DNA from: Brooklawnia sp049651565
GTDB lineage: Bacteria > Actinomycetota > Actinomycetes > Propionibacteriales > Propionibacteriaceae
Reading direction: 5' to 3'
DNA: 18,572 bases
Assembly: GCF_049651565.1 (NCBI RefSeq)
Contig: NZ_JBASCI010000192.1
Span: 1 to 18,572, forward strand
Shown: positions 1 through 7,455 of the stretch, piece after piece
Numbering within the stretch: position 1 is the stretch's first letter
Layout: each line of letters opens with the position of its first letter
Translations under genes and position numbers: made by a program
The notes under the pieces: generated by a model
The model's input: the letters and a program-made list of their open reading frames with translations, nothing else
Database searches by the model: none
Told to the model about the DNA's origin: nothing

Positions 1-96
1 TGAACAGACGCTTCCGATCCTGAAGGCCTCGACCCCCAACCACCCTCACCCCGCGCTCTGGCGTGTCGCGCTCACCCCCACCTCAAGGTTGAAGAG

Positions 97-176
97 CCGG
101 AAATGGCACGCTCGATCGTCAATCCAGGCCGTTGAATCGTTGAAACCGGATTTGGGCGTGCCCAAACCGGAAAATC
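97..176 (-). repeat. Palindrome-ended dispersed repeat, copy 1
   Basis: The reverse complement of 97-170 aligns without gaps to 10556-10629 at 50 of 74 positions by hand count. Blocks CCGGTTT-GGCAC, CGATTCAA-GGCC and GTGCC...CCGG are conserved. The ends are imperfect inverted repeats: 97-111 against the complement of 156-170 matches at 11 of 15. The complementary flank 171-176 also shares GATT with the other copy. It looks like a degenerate REP/MITE-like element or a structured RNA element. The family is not one I recognise. Confidence 0.6.
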
Positions 177-287
177 GCGTGCGCAACCTGTCCCAGCGCC
201 CTTGCCGCTACCCACGAGTGCCACCTGAGCGGCGGCGGCGTGGGCGCGCCGGCCTCGATCAGGGACGTCCCGCAACACGGTCTGAGT

Positions 288-314
288 GCCCCCGCCCAAC
301 AGGCCCGGGCGGGC
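288..314. other. GC-rich hairpin
   Basis: CCCGCCC (291-297) pairs perfectly with GGGCGGG (307-313) around a 9-nt loop. Only a short CAGTTTCC follows, so a U-tract is essentially absent. It could be a terminator for an upstream plus-strand gene outside the window, or simply background pairing in GC-rich DNA. Confidence 0.3.
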
Positions 315-396
315 AGTTTCCGGCCGTGGCGCAGGAGAATGTCCGCACATGAGCCTCCTGTCGAGCACTATCGCGCTCCCGGGGCTGGTAACTGCA

Positions 397-535
397 CGGC
401 CAGCGGAACCTGAGCGGGTCGGCGACGCCGCCCAGCGGCCAGCCAGCCCGGATCAGGAGCCCGAGCGGCCAGCGGGAGCGGGATCAAAGCCGTGAGCGGC
501 CAGCAAACCCGGATCAGGAGCCCTAAACGGCCAGC
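397..535. repeat. Degenerate ~31-bp tandem repeat
   Basis: CGGCCAG recurs at 397, 436, 466, 497 and 528, giving periods of 39, 30, 31 and 31. The units at 436-465 and 497-527 share the long core CCCGGATCAGGAGCCC, and the intervening unit is a diverged version (GCGGGATCAAAGCC). The last unit contains the stop codon (523-525) and final codons of the neighbouring minus-strand gene. There are no unique spacers between units, so it is a tandem (minisatellite-like) repeat and not a CRISPR. Confidence 0.65.
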
Positions 536-1179
536 GACTTGGCCCGCAGCCGGGCCAGCGACTTGGCCGGGCCGCTTATCGAGACTTCGGCGGCGCCCTC
601 GCGTCCGAACAGCCACAGCACCAGCTCGCCTGGCTCGCCGAGCACGGTAACCGGGTCGCGGCCGGTGGCGACTACGGCCTGCTCTTCGGTGGGGCGCCCG
701 TCCCTGACCCGTTGCAGCAGGACGCCGGCCCGCAGCCGGCGCAGCCGGGCGGTGGCCATCCTGATCGCCTCGTCCCACAGCCGGTCATCGACCTCGGCGC
801 CCAGCACCCGCGGCCGGACCGGGAACGCGCCGCCCCGTCGAAGGTCCTCGTGGTGGACGAAAAACTCCATGCTGTTCACCCGGTCATCCACCCCCGGCAA
901 CCGCATAGGGTTGAACCGGCCCGGGCCCCGCGCCACGCGTCCGACCAACTCGTCGAAGTCGACCTCATCCATCAGCCTGGCCATCCGGCGTTTGGTGACC
1001 GGCTCCAGCGGCGGAATAACGATCCCCGCGGCCCCGATCGGGTCGTTCTCGCGCAGGTGAAGGTGAGCCGCCAGGTGGAAGGCCGTCCAACCGGCGGCCA
1101 GCGTGGGCGCGTCGGGGCCCTTTGTCAACATCAGCTCGCACAACTGTTGACGCTCCGACTGCGCCAGTGAAACCGTCAT
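523..1179 (-). CDS. TIGR03085-type metal-binding protein
   Basis: This 218-residue protein resembles the actinobacterial TIGR03085 family, part of the DinB/mycothiol-dependent maleylpyruvate isomerase-like superfamily. These are four-helix-bundle proteins that bind a metal through spaced histidines. Visible features are the N-terminal helix with SERQQLCELML, then GPDAPTLAAGWTAFHLAAHL with conserved His residues near residue 40, and VNSMEFFVHHEDLRR near residue 105. Those histidines are the likely metal ligands. The exact substrate is unknown for the family. The ATG start is supported by the conserved N-terminus and by a TAGTTT -10 box exactly 6 nt upstream, which implies a leaderless message. 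The C-terminal end carries a duplicated AKSLA segment, and its stop lies inside the flanking tandem repeat, so the tail may have been reshaped by repeat slippage. Confidence 0.85.
   Translation of the reverse strand: MTVSLAQSERQQLCELMLTKGPDAPTLAAGWTAFHLAAHLHLRENDPIGAAGIVIPPLEPVTKRRMARLMDEVDFDELVGRVARGPGRFNPMRLPGVDDRVNSMEFFVHHEDLRRGGAFPVRPRVLGAEVDDRLWDEAIRMATARLRRLRAGVLLQRVRDGRPTEEQAVVATGRDPVTVLGEPGELVLWLFGREGAAEVSISGPAKSLARLRAKSLAV
529..568. repeat. 24-bp in-frame direct duplication
   Basis: GGCCAGCGACTTGGCC occurs at 529-544 and again at 553-568, a period of 24 bp (8 codons). In the encoded protein this gives AKSLARLR followed by AKSLAV at the C-terminus. It looks like a slippage duplication next to the tandem repeat. 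Confidence 0.7.
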
Positions 1180-1185
1180 GGCTAC

Positions 1186-1191
1186 AAACTA
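1186..1191 (-). promoter_or_regulatory. -10 box TAGTTT, leaderless
   Basis: On the minus strand TAGTTT is followed by 6 nt (GTAGCC) and then the ATG at 1179. The spacing fits a transcript that begins at the start codon, and no Shine-Dalgarno is possible. No -35 match is visible. Confidence 0.5.
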
Positions 1192-1265
1192 AACCGCTCC
1201 GCAAACCACCGGCCCAGCCAAGGTCAAAGCCGTCAGCCCCGTGACCACGAACCGCTCTCGGGGCT

Positions 1266-1271
1266 TAGGCT
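1266..1271 (+). promoter_or_regulatory. Possible -10 box TAGGCT
   Basis: TAGGCT fits TANNNT, and a TTGACA-like GTGACC lies at 1241-1246 with a 19-bp spacer. It would drive the small membrane protein and channel genes. A good Shine-Dalgarno (GGAGG, 1296-1300) follows, so this message would have a leader. Confidence 0.35.
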
Positions 1272-1304
1272 TGCCCCGTCCATCTCGCAGTCCCTGGAGG
1301 ACAA

Positions 1305-1688
1305 ATGAACCTGGAGAAGGTCGTCTTCGGCTTCTTCATCACCCTGGCCGCCGCCCTCAACTTCGGCTTCTGGACCGGCCCCATTGACAACGTGATCGTC
1401 CACAACGGCGCCGAGCTGATCGCCGCGCTGGTCGCCAGCGTCATCGCCACCGTGCTGAAGTTCGGCGACCGCACCCAGCTCGGTGCGGTCCACCTGGCCA
1501 CCAGCCTGGTGGCCGACCTGAACCTGATCGTCGCGGCCGTCGTCTGGGTCTGGGCGACCCAGATGACAGCCGAGGGCATGACTCCGGCCCACATGTCGGT
1601 GGTGGTCTCGATGTCCGGTGGCGCCCTGCTGGCCAACGTGGTCTCGGTGGTGCTGATGGTCAGCGAGATCGTGCAGGTCCGGCGGTGA
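1305..1688 (+). CDS. DUF6394-like small membrane protein
   Basis: This 127-residue protein is almost entirely hydrophobic. Four likely membrane helices lie at about residues 5-23, 33-51, 61-85 and 97-122. The motif ATVLKFGDRTQLGAVHLATS (about 48-67) joins helices two and three and is strongly patterned, with the charged KFGDR in a short loop. I believe it belongs to the DUF6394 family from memory of that motif, with moderate certainty; no function is established. The start has a clear GGAGG 4 nt upstream. Its stop is 12 bp before the potassium channel gene on the same strand, so the two are very likely co-transcribed. An accessory-subunit role for the channel is inference from this neighbourhood alone. 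Confidence 0.82.
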   Translation: MNLEKVVFGFFITLAAALNFGFWTGPIDNVIVHNGAELIAALVASVIATVLKFGDRTQLGAVHLATSLVADLNLIVAAVVWVWATQMTAEGMTPAHMSVVVSMSGGALLANVVSVVLMVSEIVQVRR

Positions 1689-1700
1689 GCTGAGCCCTCA

Positions 1701-3530
1701 ATGCCCACCCGTACCGCGCCGACCCGCCAGGCGGCGATGAGCGACGTCTTCTACCTCGTCCTGCGCAGGATGAGGTTTCCGCTGCTGCTCGTGATCGGCG
1801 TCTACGCCCTGTGCACCGTCGGGCTGGCGCTCATTCCCGGCACCGACGCGTACGGCAACCCCACCCCGCCGCTCACCTTCTTCGAGGCGTTCTACGTGGT
1901 CAGCTACACCTCCACCACGATCGGCTTCGGCGAGGTCCCCAGACCCTACAACGCCGCCCAGCGGATGTGGATGACGATGACCATCTACGTCTCGGTCGCC
2001 GCCTGGACCTACTCGCTGTTCAACGTCATTGCCCTGCTGCAGGACCGTGGCTTCCAGAACGCGGTCCGGATCTCCCGGTTCGCCCGCCGGGTCGGCCAAC
2101 TGCGGGAGCCGTTCTACATCGTGTGCGGCATCGGTGAAACCGGACGCCTGGTCTGCCACGGCCTGGACCACCTGGGGCTGCGCTTTATCGCCATCGAACG
2201 CAACCCCGATCGCCTGCAGGAACTGCGTCTGGACGAGTTCTCCGTCGACCCGACTGCCGTCGAGGCGGACGCCAGCCAGCCGCAACTGCTGGAGCAGGCC
2301 GGGCTGCTGAACCCGTTCTGCCGCGGCGTCGTCGCACTGACCGACGACGACCGCACCAACCAGGCGATCGCGGTCAGCGTCCGGCTGCTGTCGCCCCGGG
2401 TGCCGGTGCTGGCCCGAATCCGGGACGCCGACACCGAGACCCACGTCGGCGTCTTCGGCGGCGACATCGTGATCAACCCGTTCGAACGCTTCGCCGAGTA
2501 CCTGACCAGCGCCATCGCCACCCCGCAGCGCTACCGGCTGCGCGAGCTGCTGACCTCGCTGCCCGGCGAACCGCTCGTGCCGATCAACCGGCCACCGAAG
2601 GGTCACTGGATCATGTGTGGCTACGGACGCTTCGGGCACGAGGTGACCGAGTCGCTGCGCAGCGCCGGTATGGACGTCAGCGTGGTCGACTCGGCGCACT
2701 ATCCCGAGGGCGGCGTCGACGTGAAGGGGACCGGCACCACCAGTGAGGACCTGAGGGCAGCCGGCATCGACCGGGCGGTCGGTCTGGTGGCCGGCAACGC
2801 GTCCGACACCAAGAACCTGGCGATCGCGGTGACCGCGCGGGCGCTCAACCACGACCTCTACATCATCAACCGGCAGAACCTGCTGAACAACGCGGCCCTG
2901 TTCGACGCGTTCCACCAGGACCTGCTGATGGTGCCGAGCAGGGTCGTCGCCCAGGAGTTCCTGGCCCGCATCACCACGCCGCTGCTGCAGCGCTTCCTCA
3001 AGCTGCTGCCGCAGCACAACGAGGCGGAGTGCGCGGCCATCTGGGACGAGTTGGCGAACCTCGACCCGGGACGCCACCCGGAGATCTGGGACCTGCCGAT
3101 CATCCCGCAGCGCACCCCGGCGCTGGCCGAACTGGCGCAGGCCGGTGGCCGGTTCACTGTCGGGCACCTGCGCGCCGACCCGTTCGACCGCAGCCGCCGG
3201 CTGGCGCTGAAGGTGTTGATGGTGCGCCGGGGCAATAAGACGATCCAGTTGCCGAAGGACGACGTCCCGCTGCGCGCCGACGACCGGCTGCTGCTCGCCG
3301 GCTCGCCGAGGGCAAAGCGGCAGGTCGAGTTGACGCTGAAGAACGCGAACATCCTCAACTACGTGCTGACCGGCCAGGAGAGCCAGGGCGGCTCGCTGTG
3401 GCGTTGGCTCACCCGCAACCACCCTCCGCGAATCGTTCCGCTGCCCGGTCCGGAGGAGGTGCGTCCACCGCTGGAGCACGAGGAGGACCTCGAGGACGAC
3501 TCGTTCAACACCTTCGACTACCGCGGCTGA
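1701..3530 (+). CDS. Double-RCK potassium channel (TrkA-N domains)
   Basis: This 609-residue protein is a two-helix potassium channel with a large cytosolic regulatory part. TM1 is about residues 26-46, the pore loop with filter TTIGFGE is at 72-78, and TM2 is about 88-113. Two Rossmann RCK/TrkA-N domains follow: the first nucleotide-binding loop is CGIGETG (142-148), the second CGYGRFG (306-312). A TrkA-C-like beta segment (around LALKVLMVRRGNKTIQLP) lies near residue 500, and the tail is acidic. RCK domains bind NAD(H), nucleotides or ions to gate the pore. The filter is GFGE where the classical sequence is GYGD. Internal ATGs at 1737 and 1770 are possible starts, because the upstream start has only a weak ribosome site; TM1 is retained with any of them. 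The preceding small membrane protein gene ends 12 bp upstream. A convergent aldolase gene follows within 24 bp. Confidence 0.92.
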   Translation: MPTRTAPTRQAAMSDVFYLVLRRMRFPLLLVIGVYALCTVGLALIPGTDAYGNPTPPLTFFEAFYVVSYTSTTIGFGEVPRPYNAAQRMWMTMTIYVSVAAWTYSLFNVIALLQDRGFQNAVRISRFARRVGQLREPFYIVCGIGETGRLVCHGLDHLGLRFIAIERNPDRLQELRLDEFSVDPTAVEADASQPQLLEQAGLLNPFCRGVVALTDDDRTNQAIAVSVRLLSPRVPVLARIRDADTETHVGVFGGDIVINPFERFAEYLTSAIATPQRYRLRELLTSLPGEPLVPINRPPKGHWIMCGYGRFGHEVTESLRSAGMDVSVVDSAHYPEGGVDVKGTGTTSEDLRAAGIDRAVGLVAGNASDTKNLAIAVTARALNHDLYIINRQNLLNNAALFDAFHQDLLMVPSRVVAQEFLARITTPLLQRFLKLLPQHNEAECAAIWDELANLDPGRHPEIWDLPIIPQRTPALAELAQAGGRFTVGHLRADPFDRSRRLALKVLMVRRGNKTIQLPKDDVPLRADDRLLLAGSPRAKRQVELTLKNANILNYVLTGQESQGGSLWRWLTRNHPPRIVPLPGPEEVRPPLEHEEDLEDDSFNTFDYRG

Positions 3531-3552
3531 CCCGCGGCATCCGCAGCTGCGG
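3521..3552. terminator. Possible terminator hairpins between convergent genes
   Basis: CCGCGG (3521-3526) and CCGCGG (3532-3537) can pair around CTGAC, overlapping the channel stop codon. The perfect palindrome CCGCAGCTGCGG follows at 3541-3552. The gap between the convergent genes is only 23 bp, so these could serve both strands. No T-run is present, so factor-independent termination is uncertain. Confidence 0.3.
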
Positions 3553-3553
3553 C

Positions 3554-4333
3554 TCAGCTGCCCGAACCGAGCCGCTTCACCACGCTGCGCACCGCCTCCA
3601 TCAGCAGCATCGAGTCGACCGAGAACGCCACCGAGTCGAAGCCCTGCTGGTAGCGCGCCTCGGCGTCGGCGATGGTGCTGGAGTAGATGAAGGACGCCTT
3701 GCCGACCGCCTGGCAGGCCTTCAGCACCCGGTCGACGGCGGCCACGTGCTCGGGGTTGATCAGGTCGCCCGGCTTGCCAAGGGCTGCGGACAGGTCGAAC
3801 GGGCCGACGAAGATGCCGTCGATGCCGTCCAGCGCGACGATCTCCTCGATCGCCTCGAGGCAGCCGATCGTCTCGCACTGGGGGATGAGCATGGTTTCGG
3901 CGTTGCTGATCGCCATGTAGTTGTCGAGCCCGGACCGTGCCCAGTCCTGCTGCCAGTAGCCGGTGCCCGACGTCATGGCGATGCCCCGCTCGCCGACCGG
4001 AAAGTACTTGCCGTACTGGACGATCCGCTTCGCCTCGTCGAGGCTGCGCACGTCGGGGACGATGATGCCCATCGCGCCGGCGTCGAGCGCCTTCAGGATC
4101 GCGGACCGACTGGAGTCCTTGACCCGCACGAACGGGGTGCTGCCGGCGAACTTGCCGGCCCGGATGAAGTCGGCGGCGCTCTCGGCGCTGAACGGGCCGT
4201 GCTCGGTGTCAATGACGTAGTAATCGAGGCCGGCGTGCCCCAGCACTTCGGCGGTGGTCTGGCTGCCGGTGTGGTAGAACGTACCCAGCGGATGGTCGCC
4301 AGCCTCTATCTGCGCCTTGACAAGGTTTTTCAT
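3554..4333 (-). CDS. HpcH/HpaI-family aldolase
   Basis: This 259-residue protein belongs to the HpcH/HpaI class II (metal-dependent) aldolase/citrate-lyase family. Members cleave or form 4-hydroxy-2-keto acids such as 4-hydroxy-2-oxo-heptanedioate or 2-keto-3-deoxy-L-rhamnonate. Visible active-site elements are DTEHGPF (42-48, the catalytic His equivalent at 45), the substrate-binding Arg in FVRVKDSS (R70), PVGERG (112-117), and metal ligands E154 in PQCET and D180 in FVGPFDLS. The fold is a TIM barrel, length is typical for the family, and the protein should be a cytosolic oligomer. The exact substrate cannot be read from sequence. The start has AAGGA 5 nt upstream. It stands alone, divergent from the TSUP gene, so no pathway partner is adjacent. 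Confidence 0.9.
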   Translation of the reverse strand: MKNLVKAQIEAGDHPLGTFYHTGSQTTAEVLGHAGLDYYVIDTEHGPFSAESAADFIRAGKFAGSTPFVRVKDSSRSAILKALDAGAMGIIVPDVRSLDEAKRIVQYGKYFPVGERGIAMTSGTGYWQQDWARSGLDNYMAISNAETMLIPQCETIGCLEAIEEIVALDGIDGIFVGPFDLSAALGKPGDLINPEHVAAVDRVLKACQAVGKASFIYSSTIADAEARYQQGFDSVAFSVDSMLLMEAVRSVVKRLGSGS

Positions 4334-4369
4334 CGCAATCCTTCGCTCATCGACCCCAGGGGCAGTCTC

Positions 4370-4375
4370 AGCCTA
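4370..4375 (-). promoter_or_regulatory. Possible -10 box TAGGCT for the aldolase
   Basis: The minus strand reads TAGGCT about 36 nt before the aldolase ATG. That leaves room for a short leader that includes the AAGGA ribosome site. It lies back-to-back with a candidate plus-strand -10 at 4401-4406 in a 92-bp divergent gap. Confidence 0.3.
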
Positions 4376-4400
4376 GTCGGCCGGCCGCCGCGCCAAGGGG

Positions 4401-4406
4401 TAGCCT
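4401..4406 (+). promoter_or_regulatory. Possible -10 box TAGCCT for the TSUP gene
   Basis: TAGCCT fits TANNNT and lies 19 nt before the ATG at 4426. A purine-rich GGGGGTG ribosome site sits between them. No convincing -35 is seen. Confidence 0.3.
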
Positions 4407-4425
4407 CCTGCTTCGGGGGTGAACC

Positions 4426-5172
4426 ATGGACTGGACCTGGCTGCCGATGGTGACGGCGGCGTTGATCATCGGCATCGCCAAGACCAGCTTCGGCGGTCTC
4501 GGCTCGGTGGCCGTCGCGTTGCTGGCGTTCGTGCTGCCAACCAAGGAATCGACCGCCGCGGCCCTGCTGTTGCTGATCGTCGGCGACATCGTGGGCGTGC
4601 TGCGCTACCGCAGCAACGCCGACTGGGGTCTGCTCAGGGGCCTGCTGCCCTCGGTGGTCCCCGGTCTACTGCTCGGTGCGGTGTTCATCTGGGCGGTGGA
4701 CGACCTGACGCTGCGCCGCTCGATCGGGGCCCTGCTGCTCATCTCGGTGCTGGTGCAGCTGGCGTCCAAGCTGCGCGACCGCGGCGCCCAACCGGTCGAG
4801 GACGCCAGCCACCGCCCGCCGCGCGCTTTGACCATCGGCGCCGGGGTGGCAGCGGGCTTCACCACCATGGCGGCCAACGCCGCCGGCCCGGTCACCGCGG
4901 TCTACCTGCAACTCTCCCGGGTCAACAAGCTGCGCTTCCTGGGCACCTCGGCGTGGTTCTACTTCATCGTGAACCTGTCCAAGACCCCGCTGAGCGCCGC
5001 CCTCGGCCTGTTCACCCGGCAGGTGATGACCACAGTGGCCGTGCTCATCCCGGTGGTGCTGGTCGGCACCCTGATCGGGATGGGGGTCATCGGACGGGTG
5101 AAGCAGCGCACCTTCGACGTGCTCACGCTGCTGACCTCAGTGGTGGCCGCCGGTGCTCTGATAGTGCTCTGA
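4426..5172 (+). CDS. TSUP-family (TauE/SafE-like) membrane exporter
   Basis: This 248-residue polytopic protein matches the TSUP (sulfite exporter TauE/SafE) family. Members move sulfite, sulfonates or other small organic anions across the cytoplasmic membrane. It has about eight helices in two halves of four, each half opening with a Gly/Ala-rich segment. The first is IIGIAKTSFGGLGSVAVAL (about residues 14-32). The second begins with IGAGVAAGFTTMAANAAGP (about 137-155). The central cytosolic loop (LRDRGAQPVEDASHRPPR, about 117-134) is charged. Length and topology are normal for the family, and the substrate is unknown. The following DUF2461 gene starts 15 bp downstream on the same strand, suggesting a two-gene transcript. 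The start follows GGGGGTG at good spacing. Confidence 0.88.
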   Translation: MDWTWLPMVTAALIIGIAKTSFGGLGSVAVALLAFVLPTKESTAAALLLLIVGDIVGVLRYRSNADWGLLRGLLPSVVPGLLLGAVFIWAVDDLTLRRSIGALLLISVLVQLASKLRDRGAQPVEDASHRPPRALTIGAGVAAGFTTMAANAAGPVTAVYLQLSRVNKLRFLGTSAWFYFIVNLSKTPLSAALGLFTRQVMTTVAVLIPVVLVGTLIGMGVIGRVKQRTFDVLTLLTSVVAAGALIVL

Positions 5173-5187
5173 GACGAGGAGTTCCGA

Positions 5188-5814
5188 TTGTCCTTCCCGA
5201 ATGAGGCGATGCAGTTCTACTTCGACCTGCGGGCCGACAACTCGCGCGAGTTCTGGGCGGCCAACAAGCACCGCTACGAACGGCACGTCCGCGAACCGCT
5301 GACCGAGGTGATGGCCGGCCTGGCCGAGGAGTTCGGGCCGGCCAAGATCTACCGTCCCTACCGCGACCTGCGCTACAGCGAGGACAAGACCCCGTACAAG
5401 ACCCATCAGGGCGCCTATGTCGGCACCGCGCTGGCGTGCGGTTGGTACGTCGAGGTGAACGCCGACGAGATGTCCGCCGGCGGCGGCTTCTACCACGCGG
5501 ACGCCAAGGGGTTGGCCGCGTACCGCCAGGCCGTCGACGACCACCGTAGGGGCACCGAACTGCAGGCGATCCTCGACCGGTTGGTGGCCGACGGCTGGCA
5601 GGTGGTCGGTGAGCAACTGAAGCGATCGCCGCGCGGTTACCCGGCCGACCACGAGCGGGTGAACCTGCTCCGGCACAAGTGGCTGTACGTCGTCCACGAG
5701 ATCGACCCGAACGCACCCAGCCTGGCCGCCGTGACCGAGCAGGTCGCCGAGCGCTGGCGGGCGGCGCGTCCGCTGGTGGCCTGGGCCTCCGACGTGCTGG
5801 CCGGCGCCCACTAG
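5188..5814 (+). CDS. DUF2461 (TIGR02453-type) protein
   Basis: This 208-residue soluble protein resembles the DUF2461/TIGR02453 family, whose biochemical role is unknown. Family features are the N-terminal FPNEAMQFYFDLRADNSREFWAANKHRYE pattern (residues 3-31), the central KIYRPYRDLRYSEDKTPYKTHQGA (about 52-75), and the later GGGFYHADAKGLAAYRQAV. It starts at TTG (5188), preceded by GACGAGGAG, a strong ribosome site. No upstream ATG fits in the 15-bp gap behind the TSUP gene, and the TTG gives the conserved N-terminus. It probably shares a transcript with that exporter, although the families are not known to be functionally tied. Confidence 0.87.
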   Translation: MSFPNEAMQFYFDLRADNSREFWAANKHRYERHVREPLTEVMAGLAEEFGPAKIYRPYRDLRYSEDKTPYKTHQGAYVGTALACGWYVEVNADEMSAGGGFYHADAKGLAAYRQAVDDHRRGTELQAILDRLVADGWQVVGEQLKRSPRGYPADHERVNLLRHKWLYVVHEIDPNAPSLAAVTEQVAERWRAARPLVAWASDVLAGAH

Positions 5815-5826
5815 GCCGGCTGGCCT
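5813..5826. terminator. Weak hairpin between convergent genes
   Basis: AGGCC (5813-5817) pairs with GGCCT (5822-5826) around GGCT. It overlaps the DUF2461 stop codon and lies in the 21-bp gap before the convergent GH13 gene end. There is no T-run. Confidence 0.25.
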
Positions 5827-5835
5827 CAGGTTCGA

Positions 5836-7371
5836 CTACTGCACCCGCTTGTAGGGGGTGTACCCGTCGATGGGCGCGGTGGTCGGGGTCAGGACGGCGA
5901 CCTGCCACGGGCCGAGCTCGATCGCCAGCGTGCCCCGGTAGTTGCGGTGGTGCCGGCCGGTGAACAGTTCGTCCATGCCGGTGATGTCCATCAGCTTCGA
6001 CTCCGGCATCAGCACGGTCTCGGCGACCGGCTCCGGTGAAGGGTTGGCCAGCACGAAGACCGCGTCGTCGATGCGGTCGGTGTGGCGTTCGAAGCCGATC
6101 AACCGGTCGGTGACCAGCCAGCGCAGGTCACCCACCCGCAGTGCCCGCTTCCGTCGGCGCAGGTCGATCAGCCGACGGTGCAGGGCGAGGGTGGGGTTGT
6201 CGTCACCGACCAGATCCCAGCGCATCGGGGCCCGGTTGGCCGGGTCGATACCGCCGGTCTGGCCGAGTTCGGAGCCGTAGTAGAGGTTCACCGCGCCCGG
6301 CAGCGTGAACTGCAGCACGGTGGCGAGTTCGCGGGCGGCGGGGTCCGGGATGGCGTCGGTGATGCGCACCACGTCGTGGTTGTCCAGGTAGGTCCAGCAC
6401 TTCAGCAGGTGCTCGTAGTCGGCGTCGGCGAACAACCGCTGCAGCATCCGCTGGGCGTGGCCCGGGGTGGCCCGCTGGTTGCCGATCATCAGCAGGATCT
6501 CACGCAGCGTGAAGCCCAGCACCGCGTCCAGTGCCGGGAACCACTCGGTGGGGTAGTTGCAGACCTCGCCGAGCACCAGCGAGCCGGGCTTCTCGTCGTG
6601 GGCGGCGACGGTGAGCTCGGCCAGGTAGGCCATCCCGATCTCGAACGCCACGTCGAGCCGCCAGCCGTCCACGCCGTCGCGCAACCAGCTCCGGACGACC
6701 GAGTCGGGCCCTTCCCACAGGAGCCGGCGGACGTCGGGATGCTCGATCACCAGTTCGGGCAGGTTGACCACGTTGGCCCAGCCGCGGGCGCCACCGGGGT
6801 AGTCGTCGTTGAAGTCGAACCAGCCACGGTTGGGCGCGTCCGGGCTGGCCGCGGCGGTCTGGAAGGCCGGGGCGTGGCGTCCCATGTGGTTGAAGACGCC
6901 ATCGAGCACCAGCCGCATGCCGCGGGCGTGCAGGTCGGCGGCCAACGCCTTGACGTCGTCGCGGGTGCCGTACTCGGGACGCACCTGCTGGTAGTCGAGG
7001 GCGTCGTAGCCGTGGTTGGTCCAGGCCAGGTGGATCGGGCACAGGTAGACCACGTCGGCGCCCAGGCCGGCTATGTAGTCCAGCCGCTCGCGCAGGCCTG
7101 CCAGGTCGCCGCCCCAGAAGTCGAGCTCGTGTGACCAGACCTCGTGCTCGGCCAGGTAGACGCCCTGCTGTGGGGTTTCCTCCCAGCTGCGCAGCCGTTT
7201 CGGTTCGGGGTAGAGGTGGGTCTTGCGGGCGAGGTCGGCGCTGGGCGCGAACCGGTCGACGATCAGCTGGTAGACCAGGGCGCCGTTGCGCCAGTCGCCC
7301 GCACGGGCCTCATATCGTCCGGCGATCGCACGGTCGTGGTCATTGGCGTAGTCAGCTGGCATGGCCACCAT
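5836..7371 (-). CDS. GH13 alpha-amylase-family glycoside hydrolase
   Basis: This 511-residue enzyme is a GH13 alpha-glucanase, probably of the cyclomaltodextrinase/neopullulanase/maltogenic-amylase type, acting on alpha-1,4 (and perhaps 1,6) glucans. The four GH13 regions are present: region I LDGVFNH (156-162), region II GWRLD with nucleophile D240, region III GEV with acid/base E269, and region IV YLDNHD with stabilising D333. A C-terminal beta domain follows from about residue 425. The barrel begins almost at once (GALVYQLIVDRF, residues 30-41), with no N-terminal carbohydrate-binding module such as CBM34 and no signal peptide, which implies cytosolic use of imported oligosaccharides or glycogen. 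The ATG at 7371 has GGGAG 9 nt upstream; a second in-frame ATG lies three codons later. It is divergent from the L,D-transpeptidase gene, and no sugar transporter is adjacent. Confidence 0.92.
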   Translation of the reverse strand: MVAMPADYANDHDRAIAGRYEARAGDWRNGALVYQLIVDRFAPSADLARKTHLYPEPKRLRSWEETPQQGVYLAEHEVWSHELDFWGGDLAGLRERLDYIAGLGADVVYLCPIHLAWTNHGYDALDYQQVRPEYGTRDDVKALAADLHARGMRLVLDGVFNHMGRHAPAFQTAAASPDAPNRGWFDFNDDYPGGARGWANVVNLPELVIEHPDVRRLLWEGPDSVVRSWLRDGVDGWRLDVAFEIGMAYLAELTVAAHDEKPGSLVLGEVCNYPTEWFPALDAVLGFTLREILLMIGNQRATPGHAQRMLQRLFADADYEHLLKCWTYLDNHDVVRITDAIPDPAARELATVLQFTLPGAVNLYYGSELGQTGGIDPANRAPMRWDLVGDDNPTLALHRRLIDLRRRKRALRVGDLRWLVTDRLIGFERHTDRIDDAVFVLANPSPEPVAETVLMPESKLMDITGMDELFTGRHHRNYRGTLAIELGPWQVAVLTPTTAPIDGYTPYKRVQ

Positions 7372-7441
7372 GCTAGGCGGCTCCCGACCGTCTCAGGTCG
7401 GCTGGCTGGGCAACCTGTTATGGGATGCCGGCGAAGTTGCC

Positions 7442-7447
7442 TAGAAT
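7442..7447 (+). promoter_or_regulatory. -10 box TAGAAT, near-leaderless
   Basis: TAGAAT is a strong TANNNT match that ends 8 nt before the GTG start of the L,D-transpeptidase gene. No ribosome site fits between them. This supports the chosen GTG and a leaderless or nearly leaderless message. Confidence 0.5.
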
Positions 7448-7455
7448 GATCAACC

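Larger units (their letters stand above)
1..522. other. Gene-free left flank with repeats
   Basis: No open frame here looks like a real gene: the short frames are compositionally odd (Arg/Pro/Gly-rich), lack recognisable domains and overlap each other. The stretch holds a palindrome-ended repeat (97-176), a GC-rich hairpin (arms 291-297 and 307-313) and a ~31-bp tandem repeat (397-535) that runs into the 3' end of the next gene. The TGA at position 1 could be the stop of a gene upstream, but nothing in the window can confirm that. Confidence 0.6.

Noticed and set aside
397..535. CRISPR-like array
   Set aside because: The units are contiguous ~31-bp tandem repeats with no unique spacers, and no cas genes are present.
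1698..3878. 726-codon open frame antisense to the potassium channel
   Set aside because: Its sequence is low-complexity (Gln/Arg/Val/Asp-rich), has no domain, and mirrors the codon bias of the clearly real channel gene on the plus strand.
3398..4453. 351-codon frame antisense to the aldolase
   Set aside because: It covers the well-conserved HpcH/HpaI gene in reverse and shows no recognisable domain.
6082..7134. 350-codon frame antisense to the GH13 gene
   Set aside because: It lacks domains, and the opposite strand carries all four GH13 motifs.
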